Of a stretch of 64,000 bases of DNA, positions 25,627 through 35,176 are shown piece after piece. Every line of letters starts with the position of its first letter. Position 1 is the stretch's first letter. Under the pieces are notes generated by a model. The model saw only the letters and a list, made by a program, of their open reading frames with translations. It had not been told where the DNA came from and did not search any database. The stretch comes from Rhizobium binae (GTDB lineage: Bacteria; Pseudomonadota; Alphaproteobacteria; Rhizobiales; Rhizobiaceae). A program made the translations under genes and the position numbers. The stretch is from NCBI RefSeq assembly GCF_017357225.1, contig NZ_CP071606.1, positions 248,001-312,000 on the forward strand. Direction: 5' to 3'.

Positions 25627-27417
25627 CTACTTCGAGCGGTCTTTGGCGGGCCCGCGGTGCTTGACAAGGTTGTAGGCGCTATTGATCAGGGCGAGATGCG
25701 AAAAAGCCTGCGGGAAATTGCCGACCTGACGTGCGGATCCGACGTCATATTCCTCGGCAAGCAGCCCCACATCGTTACAGAGCGTGAGCAGCCGTTCGAA
25801 GAGATCGCGCGCATCATCCTGCCGTCCGAGCAGGACATAGCTATCCACCAGCCAGAAACTGCATGCTAGGAAGACGCCCTGGCCGGCGGGAAGATCATCA
25901 GAACCTCGACCGTCTTCATAGCGCAGCAGAAGGCCGTGACGCATCAGCCGCTGCTCGACCATTCGGACGGTGCCGATCACGCGGGGATCGTCAGGCGGAA
26001 GGAAGCCAACGAGCGGAAGCAGCAGCAGGCTCGCATCCAACACGGATGAGCCATAGGATTGGACGAAAGAGCCAAGGTCCCGGTTGTAACCGTGTTCGCA
26101 AACCTGCCGATGGATGTCATCGCGGACATGCCGCCATTCATCCGCGGGCCCCTCAACCCCAAACTCCTCGATCATGCGGATTGCCCGGTCGAAGGCGACC
26201 CAAGTCATGACCTTGGAATGGGTGAAATGGCGTTTTGCGCCCCGGACTTCCCAAATACCGCTGTCGGGCTGGTTCCGGACTTTGGCGAGATGGTTTACGA
26301 GAGCCCGCTCGACTGGCCAAGTGGCTTCATCCGGTGATAATCCGGCCTTGCGCGCCACATAAAGCGTATCCAACAACTCGCCGAAGACGTCGAGCTGCAA
26401 TTGCGTCGAGGCATGATTGCCGATGCGCACTGGTGTCGAGCCTTCATAACCTGCAAGCCATGGAATTTCATATTCTGTCAGCCGCCGCTCGCCGCCGACA
26501 CCGTACATGATCTGCAAATTATCGGGATCCCCAGCGACGGCCCGCAGCAGCCAATCGCGCCACTGGCGTGCCTCCTCCAGAAAGCCGCCATTGATCAAGG
26601 CGTAGATGGTGAACGTCGCGTCCCGAAGCCAGCAGAAGCGGTAATCCCAGTTTCTCGGGCCGCCGATCAGTTCGGGTAGCGATGTGGTCGCGGCAGCGAC
26701 AATGCCACCGGTTTCTCGATGCGTCAGTGCTTTCAAGGTTAGAAGGGATCGAATGACGGGTCCGGACCAGGTTGCCACCGGCTTGAACCGCGATGCCCAT
26801 TCCTCCCATGCATTCTGTTCCAGCTGCGGCACCCGCTTCGGGTCAAGAGCGTCCGGCAACGGACGGAAGGACAGAGTCCAACTCATCGCAAAACAATGTT
26901 CTTCGCCGGCGCGTATATCGAACCTGCCGATCGTCCGCATATCCTGACCGCGCAGGGGCACGGAAGAATCGAGGATGATCCTGTCGGGTCCGGAGACAAA
27001 TTCGAGCCTTCCGTCTTCATTTCTGGAAGCCCAGGGGATGGTCCGGCCATAGTCAAAGCGCAGCACGATCTCCGTTTGCATCTCGACCGAGCCGCTCAGG
27101 CCTTTGACGACACGCACCAGATCGGTAACGCCGTCGCGGCGCGATAGGGCATCAACGATTTGAACGCTTCCGGTTTTCGTTTCGAAGGTCGTCTCGAGAA
27201 CGAGGCTGTTACCGCGGTAGCGGCGTGTGGAAGTTGCCTCCGTCGCGGTGGGCGCGATTAGCCAGCGCCCATTGTCCCTGCTGCCGAGGAGGGCGGTAAA
27301 GCAGGCCGCACTGTCGAAACGTGGCAGGCAAAGCCAGTCGATCGAGCCATTCCGACCAACGAGCGCCATGGTTTCACAGTTTCCGATGACGGCAAAGTCC
27401 TCGATGCGTGACGCCAT
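25627..27417 (-). CDS. Glycoside hydrolase family 15 protein (glucoamylase/trehalase-like)
   Basis: 596 residues. The N-terminal beta domain starts IEDFAVIGNCETMALVGRNG and has GSIDWLCLPRFDS. The (alpha/alpha)6 domain includes GGPRNWDYRFCWLRDATFT (substrate site), SGIWEVRGAKRHFTHSKVMT with the likely acid Glu, and LLAEEYDVGSARQVGNFPQA with the likely base Glu. Rhizobial and mycobacterial relatives include trehalases; trehalose or other alpha-glucoside breakdown is plausible. No signal peptide, so cytoplasmic. GGAGA precedes the ATG at 27417. It is 120 bases upstream of the TPP gene on the same strand. Confidence 0.93.
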   Translation of the reverse strand: MASRIEDFAVIGNCETMALVGRNGSIDWLCLPRFDSAACFTALLGSRDNGRWLIAPTATEATSTRRYRGNSLVLETTFETKTGSVQIVDALSRRDGVTDLVRVVKGLSGSVEMQTEIVLRFDYGRTIPWASRNEDGRLEFVSGPDRIILDSSVPLRGQDMRTIGRFDIRAGEEHCFAMSWTLSFRPLPDALDPKRVPQLEQNAWEEWASRFKPVATWSGPVIRSLLTLKALTHRETGGIVAAATTSLPELIGGPRNWDYRFCWLRDATFTIYALINGGFLEEARQWRDWLLRAVAGDPDNLQIMYGVGGERRLTEYEIPWLAGYEGSTPVRIGNHASTQLQLDVFGELLDTLYVARKAGLSPDEATWPVERALVNHLAKVRNQPDSGIWEVRGAKRHFTHSKVMTWVAFDRAIRMIEEFGVEGPADEWRHVRDDIHRQVCEHGYNRDLGSFVQSYGSSVLDASLLLLPLVGFLPPDDPRVIGTVRMVEQRLMRHGLLLRYEDGRGSDDLPAGQGVFLACSFWLVDSYVLLGRQDDARDLFERLLTLCNDVGLLAEEYDVGSARQVGNFPQAFSHLALINSAYNLVKHRGPAKDRSK

Positions 27418-27511
27418 TCCGGTTCTCCAATCCACTGACGCCAGTCGAGCCCCGTCGGCTCGAGCCAGGCTCCGATGTAACGCTGTAAAACCTGCATCTG
27501 ATCCCGACGCG

Positions 27512-27536
27512 CGAACTTATCCCGCCGAAGCCGGTT
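27512..27536 (+). promoter_or_regulatory. Weak EcfG-like promoter candidate
   Basis: CGAAC, 16 bases, GGTT, 44 bases ahead of the SDR start at 27580. Both boxes carry a mismatch to GGAAC and CGTT, so this is only suggestive. Confidence 0.2.
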
Positions 27537-27579
27537 AATTGCTCGAGCAATCACGAGAAAAATAGTACTGGAGAGCGCT

Positions 27580-28635
27580 ATGGGGAACGTTGGATCAGAA
27601 GTCGTCATGATCACCGGAGCGACCGCGGGCGTGGGCCGCGCCACGGCGCGCGCTTTTGCCCGTCGCGGTGCAAGGATCGGTTTGATCGCCAGGGGTATGG
27701 ATGGCCTGAAGGCGACGAAGCGCGAGGTGGAGGAGCTCGGCGGTGAGGCCATCGCCCTATCTTGCGACGTCGCCGACGCGGCAGCTATCGAGGACGCGGC
27801 TCGCGAAGTGGAAGCCGCGTTCGGACCGATCGATATCTGGATCAATATGGCGTTCGCAGGTGTCATGGCGCCGTTCCTCGAAATGTCGCTCCAGGACTAC
27901 AAGCGTGTGACTGAGGTCACGTATCTTGGCCAAGTACATGGCACGATGGCGGCGCTGAAGCGCATGCTGCCGCGCAATCGCGGCACGATCGTGCTTGTCG
28001 GATCGGCACTTGCCTATCGCGGCATTCCGCTGCAGTCGGCCTATTGCGGCGCTAAACACGCGATCCAGGGATTTCAGGATTCGCTGCGCGCCGAGTTGAT
28101 TCATGCCGGGAGCAAAGTGCATGTCTCGATGGTTCAATTGCCGGGAGCGAACACGCCGCAATTCGACTGGATCAAAACCACGCTGCCGCGAAAACCCAAG
28201 CCCGCCAGCGCGCCCTACCAGCCTGAAGTGGCGGCCGACGCCATCTATTATGCCGCCCATGCGCGGCGCAAGTCGGTCATGGTGGGCTTTCCGACCGTCC
28301 AGGCGATCTGGGGCGATCGTCTATTCTCTTCTTTCCTCGACCATTATCTGGCCTGGACCGGCTTCAAGGGGCAGCAGGACCGCGAGATGATCGAACCGGG
28401 AAGGCAGAACAATCTCTACCGCCCGGTGTCGGGCGATCACGGCGCACACGGCCGCTTCGACGACATCGCTCGCAACCATTCTTGGCAGCTTTTCTTTAAC
28501 AAGAACCGCATGGTGCTGGGCGCCGGTCTGGCTCTGATGGCCGCCATCGCGCTCGGTTATGTCGGCCGGCAACCGTCGCGCGGTCGCCTGCCGATGCGAC
28601 GCTCATCCGGACTTTTTGAGAGATGGTTGCGCTAG
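27580..28635 (+). CDS. SDR-family oxidoreductase with C-terminal membrane segment
   Basis: 351 residues. TGATAGVGRATARAFARRGA is the cofactor motif; the catalytic YxxxK is YCGAK within LQSAYCGAKHAIQGFQDSLR, preceded by the serine in LVGSALAYRG. After the SDR core (about residue 260) an extension ends in a hydrophobic stretch (MVLGAGLALMAAIALGYVG) and a basic tail, suggesting membrane attachment. GGAGAGCGCT precedes the ATG. Substrate unknown. Divergent from the GH15 gene; the pair resembles stress-induced gene groups in rhizobia. Confidence 0.9.
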   Translation: MGNVGSEVVMITGATAGVGRATARAFARRGARIGLIARGMDGLKATKREVEELGGEAIALSCDVADAAAIEDAAREVEAAFGPIDIWINMAFAGVMAPFLEMSLQDYKRVTEVTYLGQVHGTMAALKRMLPRNRGTIVLVGSALAYRGIPLQSAYCGAKHAIQGFQDSLRAELIHAGSKVHVSMVQLPGANTPQFDWIKTTLPRKPKPASAPYQPEVAADAIYYAAHARRKSVMVGFPTVQAIWGDRLFSSFLDHYLAWTGFKGQQDREMIEPGRQNNLYRPVSGDHGAHGRFDDIARNHSWQLFFNKNRMVLGAGLALMAAIALGYVGRQPSRGRLPMRRSSGLFERWLR

Positions 28636-29073
28636 TGTTGCCAGATGCTCAGTTGCGGGCAAAGGATTTGAACCGCACACATCGCAGATAATTGGCTTCT
28701 AAGGGCCGGTGATAAAACCCGACCTCGACCGGCAAAGTGGTCTGGAGCGTTGTTTTGCTAGGCGGCGGTCAAGCCACGCCGATGACATATGTATTAAACA
28801 GCAAGTTGTTCCTGGTGATCATCACGGCCATCACTTATGGAGACGCCTGTCAGCGACGAGCTCGTGGCATGCGCGCTTCCTAATCTTCATCCCCTTCGAA
28901 GAGTCGCGCAAATGCTTTAATAGGACCCACCTGCCGCAGAAGCCCGGCTGAGTCTCGAGCTCGAAACTTTGACAGTATCGCCCACCCGATCTGCGCCAAG
29001 ACGCGCGAAATTCACCCGACCGATCGCGCTTTGCGACGCGTCCAGTCGAACGATGATCAGGTCTGATCCGATT
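28636..29073. other. 438-bp stretch with no gene; contains a weak tRNA 3'-end-like segment
   Basis: Read on the minus strand, 28651-28680 gives GCGGTTCAAATCC then TTTGCCCGCAACT, which looks like the T-loop and acceptor end of a tRNA, but the T stem does not pair and no 5' half is present. It could be a remnant of an attachment site. No protein gene is convincing here. Confidence 0.3.
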
Positions 29074-29229
29074 TCACTTCACGATACTGCCGTCAATGGA
29101 TCTACTGATCGGCCGAGGGTTACCGGGGTGGAAAATAAGGCCGTATCCGACCGCGACGACAACGACGATTGCGAGAAGCGCGAGGACGTAGGTAATCATT
29201 CCTCGGCGTGCGTTATTACCTGTTTCCAT
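29074..29229 (-). CDS. Possible small single-pass membrane protein
   Basis: 51 residues starting METGNNARRGMITYVLALLA; one strong membrane helix follows (YVLALLAIVVVVAVGYGLIF) and the tail ends SRSIDGSIVK. There is no good ribosome site at this ATG; the inner ATG (MITYV, 29199) has GAGGA too close. The helix with a basic N-terminal flank favours a real gene. No family recognised. Confidence 0.4.
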   Translation of the reverse strand: METGNNARRGMITYVLALLAIVVVVAVGYGLIFHPGNPRPISRSIDGSIVK

Positions 29230-29515
29230 ATCAAGAAGAGGTGGGCCGCGCGGCGCCAAGATCAAGCGTGATCAATTGTTGTTGTTCACAAGTCGGGCCT
29301 AGTCACCGCCATCCTCGCAAATTGTGTTTTCGCCGAACCTCGTGCGCAGGCCCGCCAGGCTTTCAGCGCTCCTGCGGCAATGAAGACGGCATTCCTCCCA
29401 GCGAGCACTGCGGGAATGCGTTCGCCTCTTGCTAGAGACGTTCATCGCTCTATGTCATCGCGTGATATAAATCCGCGTTGGGCTACTTGTCTATCGGACA
29501 GCTGCGGAGAAGGAC
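29230..29515. other. 286-bp intergenic stretch holding palindrome site E
   Basis: No recognisable gene. It carries the palindrome at 29453-29467 and must supply promoter elements for what lies downstream, possibly including the respiratory operon at 29798. Confidence 0.4.
29453..29467. promoter_or_regulatory. Palindromic operator site E (TGTCATCGCGTGATA)
   Basis: Matches the TATCAYGNCRTGATA consensus at all but two positions. It is followed 49 bases later by the small frame at 29516 and 331 bases later by actA. It could control either. Confidence 0.5.
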
Positions 29516-29779
29516 ATGTCGCAACTTCGCCAGTCAACAGAGAGGCTCTCCGTTTGCCGATCACCTCCGGCGCCGGAGGTTTTGATCGAAAGGCCTGCTG
29601 ATGCGGCACCCTTCCCGACGACTTCTGTCCGCCGGTGCATGTTGAGCGCCGAACCTTGTTTGGCAGCCTTCAAAGGACATTTTTCTCGAATGGCTGTTAC
29701 CGATCCGGAACAAAACTGGCCGTTATTGGTTCGGGCGGCCGGTCGGCTTGTCGTCGACGATCGGAATCAGCGACGCTGA
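29516..29779 (+). CDS. Possible small protein, unknown
   Basis: 87 residues. GCGGAGAAGGAC directly ahead of ATG 29516 is a good ribosome site, and palindrome E lies 49 bases upstream. The protein (MSQLRQSTERLSVCRSPPAP...) has no clear fold or family and an odd composition, so it may be only a leader transcribed ahead of actA, 18 bases downstream. Confidence 0.3.
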   Translation: MSQLRQSTERLSVCRSPPAPEVLIERPADAAPFPTTSVRRCMLSAEPCLAAFKGHFSRMAVTDPEQNWPLLVRAAGRLVVDDRNQRR

Positions 29780-29797
29780 CCAGTCGGGAGGTGCGGA

Positions 29798-30460
29798 ATG
29801 GCCCAGATCTTCACCGCCTCGGCAGACACCCGGCTGCGCGCGTTGATCATGGCCGCACTGGGGGTTTTTGTTTTCACGATCACCGGCGCTTACACATTTG
29901 TCGGTGCCGGCCATTCCGTCGGATGGGTGCGCGACCAGCCGGTCCCGTTTAGTCATCAACATCATGTCGGGGGGCTAGGGCTTGATTGTCGCTATTGCCA
30001 CACTTCCGTCGAGACAAGCAGCCGCGCCGGCCTGCCAGCTACGCATATCTGCATGACCTGTCACTCCCAGATCTGGACCAACGCCGAGATCCTGGCGCCG
30101 GTCCGCCAGAGCCTTGCTTCCGGTAAGCCGATACCTTGGCGACGCGTCTCCCGTCTGCCGGACTACGTCTATTTCAATCACGCGGCCCACATCACCAAAG
30201 GCGTTCCCTGCGTCACCTGCCACGGCCGTGTCGACCAGATGCCGCTGATGGCGCCTGCGCATTCTTTTCAGATGGGCTGGTGTCTCGACTGCCATCGAAA
30301 TCCGCTACCGCAGCTTCGCCCTCCGGCAGACGTGACGAGGATGGACTGGACCGATTGGAACCCCGACGCCTCATCCAAAGAAGAGATTGCAAGGGTCGCC
30401 ACGGCTGTGAAGTCGCTTCATCCCGATACGCTCACTGACTGCAACACTTGCCATAGGTAG
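29798..30460 (+). CDS. actA: Alternative Complex III subunit ActA, pentahaem cytochrome c
   Basis: 220 residues. A membrane helix near residues 14-36 (LIMAALGVFVFTITGAYTFV) anchors a periplasmic domain with five CxxCH haem sites: CRYCH, CMTCH, CVTCH, CLDCH and CNTCH, the last at the very C-terminus. Conserved extra His residues (PFSHQHH, FNHAAH) can serve as distal ligands. ActA collects electrons from quinol oxidation and passes them toward ActE or an oxidase. GGGAGG precedes the ATG. It heads the operon that ends at 41388. Confidence 0.93.
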   Translation: MAQIFTASADTRLRALIMAALGVFVFTITGAYTFVGAGHSVGWVRDQPVPFSHQHHVGGLGLDCRYCHTSVETSSRAGLPATHICMTCHSQIWTNAEILAPVRQSLASGKPIPWRRVSRLPDYVYFNHAAHITKGVPCVTCHGRVDQMPLMAPAHSFQMGWCLDCHRNPLPQLRPPADVTRMDWTDWNPDASSKEEIARVATAVKSLHPDTLTDCNTCHR

Positions 30461-30463
30461 AGC

Positions 30464-33289
30464 ATGGACATCTCCGATCACAAACAGCCAGACGCTCGCA
30501 AGCCGCCGCAGGGATCGGCAATCGATCGCAGGACGCTTCTCAAGATTATGGGCGCTTCACTTGCGTTGGCCGGTATGGTGGGCTGCAAGGGACAAGAAGA
30601 CGAGGCGGCACTTCCTTACGTCGTCCAACCCGAAGACGTTATGCCGGGCATCGCCAAATGGTATGCGACTGCCGTGACAATGTCCGGTTACGCCCAACCC
30701 ATTGTCGGCAAGACCTTCACCGGTCGCCCTGTCAAGCTGGAGGGAAATCCCGATCATCCGGCATCAGGCGGCAAGTCGGACGCCTTCACCCAGGCAGCGC
30801 TCTTGTCGCTGTACGATCCAAACCGGTCGCGTTCGCCTCGCCGCAACGGGACATTGAGCACATGGTCGGCATTCGAGGGCGCGATGGCTGAAAATGCGCT
30901 ACGGCTCGACGCGCAAAAAGGCGAGGGGCTGTGCCTGCTACTCGGTCCGACTACGTCGCTCACGATGAGTCGCCAACTTGATGCGCTCGCGCAGCGGTGG
31001 CCCAAGTCCCTCCTGCTTTCCATCGACCCGTCACGGTCGGAAGGCCGGTCAATGGCACTTCGAGGGCTCTTCGGTCGCCAGATGCTCTGTCAGCCACGCT
31101 TCGATCGGGCGGAGGTCGTCGTCTGTCTCGACGATGATTTTCTGGGGCCGGGGCCATATCAGACCCGCAACAGCGTCCTGTTCGGCAGGCGTCGCCAGAC
31201 CCGGCAAACGGGTGGCGGTCGCTCGCTGCTCTTCGTTGCCGAACCGGTACCCACCGCAACCGGCGCCATCGCCGACCGCTGTCTGAGCGCTGAGCCGCAC
31301 AATATTGAGGCGCTGCTGAACGCTCTTGCCAGTGCGCTCGGTTTGGAAGCGGACATTGAAAATCACCTGAACGAAGCCGCGCGCAACTGGGTGGAACTGG
31401 TCGTTCAGGCGTTGCTGTCATCTAAAGGGCTTTCGGTCGTAACGGTCGGGGAGTACCAGTCGGAACGCCAGCATCGCCTGGCGGTCCTGATCAATGAGCG
31501 TCTTGGCAATCTTGGTGCTACGGTCGCCTACATCGAGGACCCTGCGTCGCTATCCGGCAATCCGCAGCAAACATGGAGGACACTTGGCGATCGCCTACGG
31601 CGTGGCAAGATCGACACGCTCGTCTGCCTTGGCTCGAACCCTGTCTACACTGCGCCGGGGCAACTGGAGCTTGCCGACCTTGTCCAAAAGGTTCCGCTTG
31701 TGGTCCACGCCGGACTTCATTTGGACGAGACGGCGCAACGGGCGCACTGGCACGTGCCGCTCCAGCACGACCTTGAAACATGGAGCGACGCAGTCGCTGT
31801 GGATGGTTCAGCATCGATCCTGCAGCCGCTAGTACGGCCGTTTTTCGACGTTCGCTCGCGCCATGTGATTGTCGATCTGCTAAACGGGGGGCGAAGCGGG
31901 GAGCGCGCGCTCGTCGAAGAGACGTGGCGCACGCGCTGGGGGAACGACTTCGACGCTCGGTGGCGCCATGCGCTTGTGAAGGGCTTTGTTGAAGATACTA
32001 GGCCACGGCCTGGTCTGCCTGCGATCCTTGATCGCAGTCTGCCAGCCGCGGGATCGCGAGGGCAAGGCTTGACCGTCCTCGTTCGACCGGATCCGGGCGT
32101 TTGGGATGGGACATTTTCCGAAAACGCCTGGATGCAGGAGACGCCAAGACCGCTGAGCAAGATCGTCTGGGATAACGTTATCCAGATCTCGCCAGATCTC
32201 GCGCGCAGCAAGGAAATCCAGGCTGGAGATGAGGTCGGTCTATCGATTGGTGGCGGCTCGCTGACAGGTGCGGCCTGGGTTGCGAGCGGCCAGGCTGCTA
32301 ATACGATCAGCGTGACGCTCGGCTATGGGAGAAAGGTAAGCGGCGGAGTTTCGGCGGACGCCGGCTTCGACGTCGCGCCCCTGCGCAGTGTCGAGGCTGC
32401 GTGGGAGCTACAGGGCGCCACGATTTCTAAGACTGGGGCGCAGCGAAAAATTGCGACCACGCAGCCCGATCAAGACATGGACCCCCATGACTTCTCACGC
32501 GTTGTCACGGCAAAGCAGCCGAGGCAGAACGTTTCGCACCCGCCCTCTTTTTATCCAGACAGGCCCATTTCTGATCCGGCCTGGGCAATGGCAATCGACC
32601 TCGACCTCTGTATTGGATGCAATGCCTGCATCACCGCCTGTCAGGCCGAGAACAACATACCAGTCGTTGGCCGCGACCTTGTGGCCGAAGGGCGCGAAAT
32701 GCACTGGATGCGGGTGGATCACTATCTGTCGGACCGTCCGGAAGAGCCATCTTCCCGTTTCCAGCCGGTACCTTGTATGCATTGCGAGCAGGCGCCTTGT
32801 GAGATGGGTTGTCCCGTCAATGCAGCGGTTCATAGCAAGGACGGGCTCAACCTGCAGGTCTATAACCGCTGCATCGGCACACGAACCTGCTCCTCCTTCT
32901 GCCCCTACAAGGTCAGACGCTTCAATTGGTTCGACTACACCGCAGAGGATGCCGAAAGCGTACGGGCAATGCGTAATCCAGATGTCACGGTGCGAAGCCG
33001 CGGCGTCATGGAAAAATGCACCTATTGTGTGCAGCGGATCGAAGCGGCCCGCATTGCCGCAGACAAGGAGGGACGTCCGATCCGGGAAGGCGAGGTGATA
33101 ACCGCCTGTCAGCAGGCCTGCCCGACCGAGGCTATCGTCTTCGGTAACGTAGCCGACCCCAATTCCGCCGTCAGTCGCAAAAAGGCGCAGACGCGACATT
33201 ACATCTTGCTCGAGGAGGCCAACACCAGACCGCGTACGACTTATCTCGCCCGGATAGGCTTTGATCTGGCACGGGAGGAAAAGTCATGA
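30464..33289 (+). CDS. actB: Alternative Complex III subunit ActB, iron-sulfur and molybdopterin-fold protein
   Basis: 941 residues. A twin-arginine-like start (IDRRTLLKIMGASLALAG) ends in MVGC, a lipobox. The first 650 residues have the molybdopterin oxidoreductase fold, which in known ActB lacks a cofactor. From residue about 700 follow four cluster motifs: CIGCNACITAC, CMHCEQAPCEMGC, CIGTRTCSSFC and CTYC...CQQAC, matching three [4Fe-4S] and one [3Fe-4S] in characterised complexes. It sits on the periplasmic face above ActC. Four bases behind actA and overlapping actC by four. Confidence 0.94.
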   Translation: MDISDHKQPDARKPPQGSAIDRRTLLKIMGASLALAGMVGCKGQEDEAALPYVVQPEDVMPGIAKWYATAVTMSGYAQPIVGKTFTGRPVKLEGNPDHPASGGKSDAFTQAALLSLYDPNRSRSPRRNGTLSTWSAFEGAMAENALRLDAQKGEGLCLLLGPTTSLTMSRQLDALAQRWPKSLLLSIDPSRSEGRSMALRGLFGRQMLCQPRFDRAEVVVCLDDDFLGPGPYQTRNSVLFGRRRQTRQTGGGRSLLFVAEPVPTATGAIADRCLSAEPHNIEALLNALASALGLEADIENHLNEAARNWVELVVQALLSSKGLSVVTVGEYQSERQHRLAVLINERLGNLGATVAYIEDPASLSGNPQQTWRTLGDRLRRGKIDTLVCLGSNPVYTAPGQLELADLVQKVPLVVHAGLHLDETAQRAHWHVPLQHDLETWSDAVAVDGSASILQPLVRPFFDVRSRHVIVDLLNGGRSGERALVEETWRTRWGNDFDARWRHALVKGFVEDTRPRPGLPAILDRSLPAAGSRGQGLTVLVRPDPGVWDGTFSENAWMQETPRPLSKIVWDNVIQISPDLARSKEIQAGDEVGLSIGGGSLTGAAWVASGQAANTISVTLGYGRKVSGGVSADAGFDVAPLRSVEAAWELQGATISKTGAQRKIATTQPDQDMDPHDFSRVVTAKQPRQNVSHPPSFYPDRPISDPAWAMAIDLDLCIGCNACITACQAENNIPVVGRDLVAEGREMHWMRVDHYLSDRPEEPSSRFQPVPCMHCEQAPCEMGCPVNAAVHSKDGLNLQVYNRCIGTRTCSSFCPYKVRRFNWFDYTAEDAESVRAMRNPDVTVRSRGVMEKCTYCVQRIEAARIAADKEGRPIREGEVITACQQACPTEAIVFGNVADPNSAVSRKKAQTRHYILLEEANTRPRTTYLARIGFDLAREEKS

Positions 33290-34623
33290 CGGACGGGTTC
33301 GGCGATGTCGATCGCGAGATCACACGCGAGATCGTTTCCATTCCGCTCGATTTCCCGAGGCCGCGCGCTTGGTGGCTGTTGTTCGGCCTGTCGCTTCTTC
33401 TGCTCGGCTGCTTTGGGGTGGCGGTCGCTGTCCTGTTTTACCGCGGCGTCGGCGTCTGGGGTAACAATATTCCGGTCAACTGGGGTCTCGCGATCTCAAA
33501 CTATGTCTGGTTCCTGGGCATTGGTCACGCCGGCACGTTGATTTCAGCGCTGCTTTTGATCGTCGGTGCGCATTGGCGAAACTCGCTCAACCGTTTCGCT
33601 GAAGCCATGACGCTGTTTGCGGTTCTCTGCGCTGGCCTTTACCCGATCCTCCACCTCGGAAGGCCCTGGTTTTTCTACTGGATGGCTCCTTATCCGAACG
33701 CCATGCAGATATGGCCGCAGTTCAAGAGCCCGCTGACCTGGGACTTCTTCGCAGTCTTGACCTATCTGACGGTGTCGGTCCTCTTCTGGTATATCGGTAT
33801 TGTTCCGGATCTGGCTTCGGTGCGCGACCGCGCAAGGAGCCGCCGCGCGCAAGTCTTCTACGGGTTGCTTTCCCTTGGTTGGCGCGGCTCTGCCAGGCAT
33901 TGGCAACGATGGCAGCAGGCCTATCGGCTCACGGCGGCCATCGCCGTGCCGCTGGTGGTTTCGGTTCACTCGGAAATATCGCTGCTCTTTGCCGCAGGTC
34001 CGATCCCTGGTTGGAACTCGACTGTCTTCCCGCCCTATTTCGTCATGGGTGCGGCCTTCTCCGGCTTTGCGGTGGTCATCATGATTGCCACGGTGATCCG
34101 CCATCCTCTCGGTCTTGATCGCTTGGTCCGGGCGCGCCATCTCGACCTTTTAGCGGTTTTTCTGCTCGTCACCGGCCTCATGACCGCCTACGGCTACGTT
34201 GCGGAAGTTTTCAACGCCCTTTACTCCGGCGACCAGCAGGAAATGGAGACGCTGCTCGACCGGGTGACCGGCGCCTATGCGTACAGCTACTGGGGCGCCG
34301 TCATCCTGAATTTCGTGCCGCTGCAGCTTCTCTGGTTCCGCTCGATCCGCCGCTCCCCACTCGCCATCTTCCTGGTCGCGCTCTCGGTGACGGTCGGCAT
34401 GTGGTACGAGCGGTTCATGCTGCTGACGACGGCGCTTTATCGCGACTGGCTGGTGTCCTCCTATGGCGAATATCGCCCCAGTTTCTGGGAATGGTTGTTG
34501 TTTGCCGGCATGCTGGGAGTGTTTTTCGCGCCCTATCTCCTGTTCGTCCGCTTTCTTCCGGTCATCTCCGCCTTCGAGGTGAAGGAAGCCTATGAGGAAA
34601 CCGGGAGCTTGGACCATGCGTGA
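33286..34623 (+). CDS. actC: Alternative Complex III subunit ActC (NrfD-like quinol-oxidising membrane protein)
   Basis: 445 residues with about ten membrane helices. NYVWFLGIGHAGTLISALLL and LYPILHLGRPWFFYWMAPYP are typical of NrfD/PsrC/ActC proteins that bind menaquinol or ubiquinol. VSVHSEISLLFAAGPIPGW carries conserved polar residues of the proposed quinol site. Start overlaps the actB stop (ATGA). The subunit is paired in the complex with ActF. Confidence 0.94.
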   Translation: MTDGFGDVDREITREIVSIPLDFPRPRAWWLLFGLSLLLLGCFGVAVAVLFYRGVGVWGNNIPVNWGLAISNYVWFLGIGHAGTLISALLLIVGAHWRNSLNRFAEAMTLFAVLCAGLYPILHLGRPWFFYWMAPYPNAMQIWPQFKSPLTWDFFAVLTYLTVSVLFWYIGIVPDLASVRDRARSRRAQVFYGLLSLGWRGSARHWQRWQQAYRLTAAIAVPLVVSVHSEISLLFAAGPIPGWNSTVFPPYFVMGAAFSGFAVVIMIATVIRHPLGLDRLVRARHLDLLAVFLLVTGLMTAYGYVAEVFNALYSGDQQEMETLLDRVTGAYAYSYWGAVILNFVPLQLLWFRSIRRSPLAIFLVALSVTVGMWYERFMLLTTALYRDWLVSSYGEYRPSFWEWLLFAGMLGVFFAPYLLFVRFLPVISAFEVKEAYEETGSLDHA

Positions 34624-35176
34624 GCCCGGTGCCCATGTCGAACCTTTCGGCATCCTCGTCGAGTTCGACGCCGCCGAGAAGCTGATAAAGGCGGCAGGCC
34701 AGGCACGTGCCGCGGGATTTCGTTACCTGGACGCCTATTCGCCTTTTCCGCTTCCGGAGCTTTCAAAAGCACTGGAGATAGAGGACAATCGGGTAGCCTG
34801 GATCACGTTGGCTGGCGGAGTCTTCGGCGCGGCTGCAGGCTACGGTATGCAGGTTTACACGAATTGGGATTTCCCGATCGACATCGGCGGTCGCCCGCTG
34901 TTTGCCTGGCAGCCCTTCATGCTGATCACTTTCGAAACCTGCGTACTGTTTGCAGTCCTTGCCGCAGTGGTGGGAATGTTGCTTCTCAACCGGCTGCCAC
35001 GGCTGCACCATCCGGTCTTCGACATTGCCACGTTTCATCTCGCCAGTGTCGATCGCTTTTTCCTGATCGTTTTCGGCAATGACCCGCAGTTCGACCCGCA
35101 GGCGACGGAAGCTTTCCTTCGTTCGTTGGATCCGTTGACGCTCGCTCTCGTGCACCAGACAGAGGAACCCGAATGA
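34616..35176 (+). CDS. actD: Alternative Complex III subunit ActD (DUF3341)
   Basis: 186 residues. The N-terminal soluble part (VEPFGILVEFDAAEKLIKAA and YLDAYSPFPLPELSKAL) and two membrane helices (WITLAGGVFGAAAGYGMQVY; FMLITFETCVLFAVLAAVVG) are the standard ActD plan. The stretch between them, NWDFPIDIGGRPLFAWQPF, is highly conserved in the family. Overlaps actC by eight bases and actE by four. Confidence 0.93.
   Translation: MREPGAHVEPFGILVEFDAAEKLIKAAGQARAAGFRYLDAYSPFPLPELSKALEIEDNRVAWITLAGGVFGAAAGYGMQVYTNWDFPIDIGGRPLFAWQPFMLITFETCVLFAVLAAVVGMLLLNRLPRLHHPVFDIATFHLASVDRFFLIVFGNDPQFDPQATEAFLRSLDPLTLALVHQTEEPE

Noticed and set aside
28651..28680. tRNA gene on the minus strand
   Set aside because: Only a T-loop-like and acceptor-like segment; T stem does not pair and no anticodon or D arm is present.
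29255..29275. FNR box upstream of the ACIII operon (GATCAAGCGTGATCAA)
   Set aside because: The two half-sites are direct, not inverted, so they do not make the TTGAT-N4-ATCAA palindrome.
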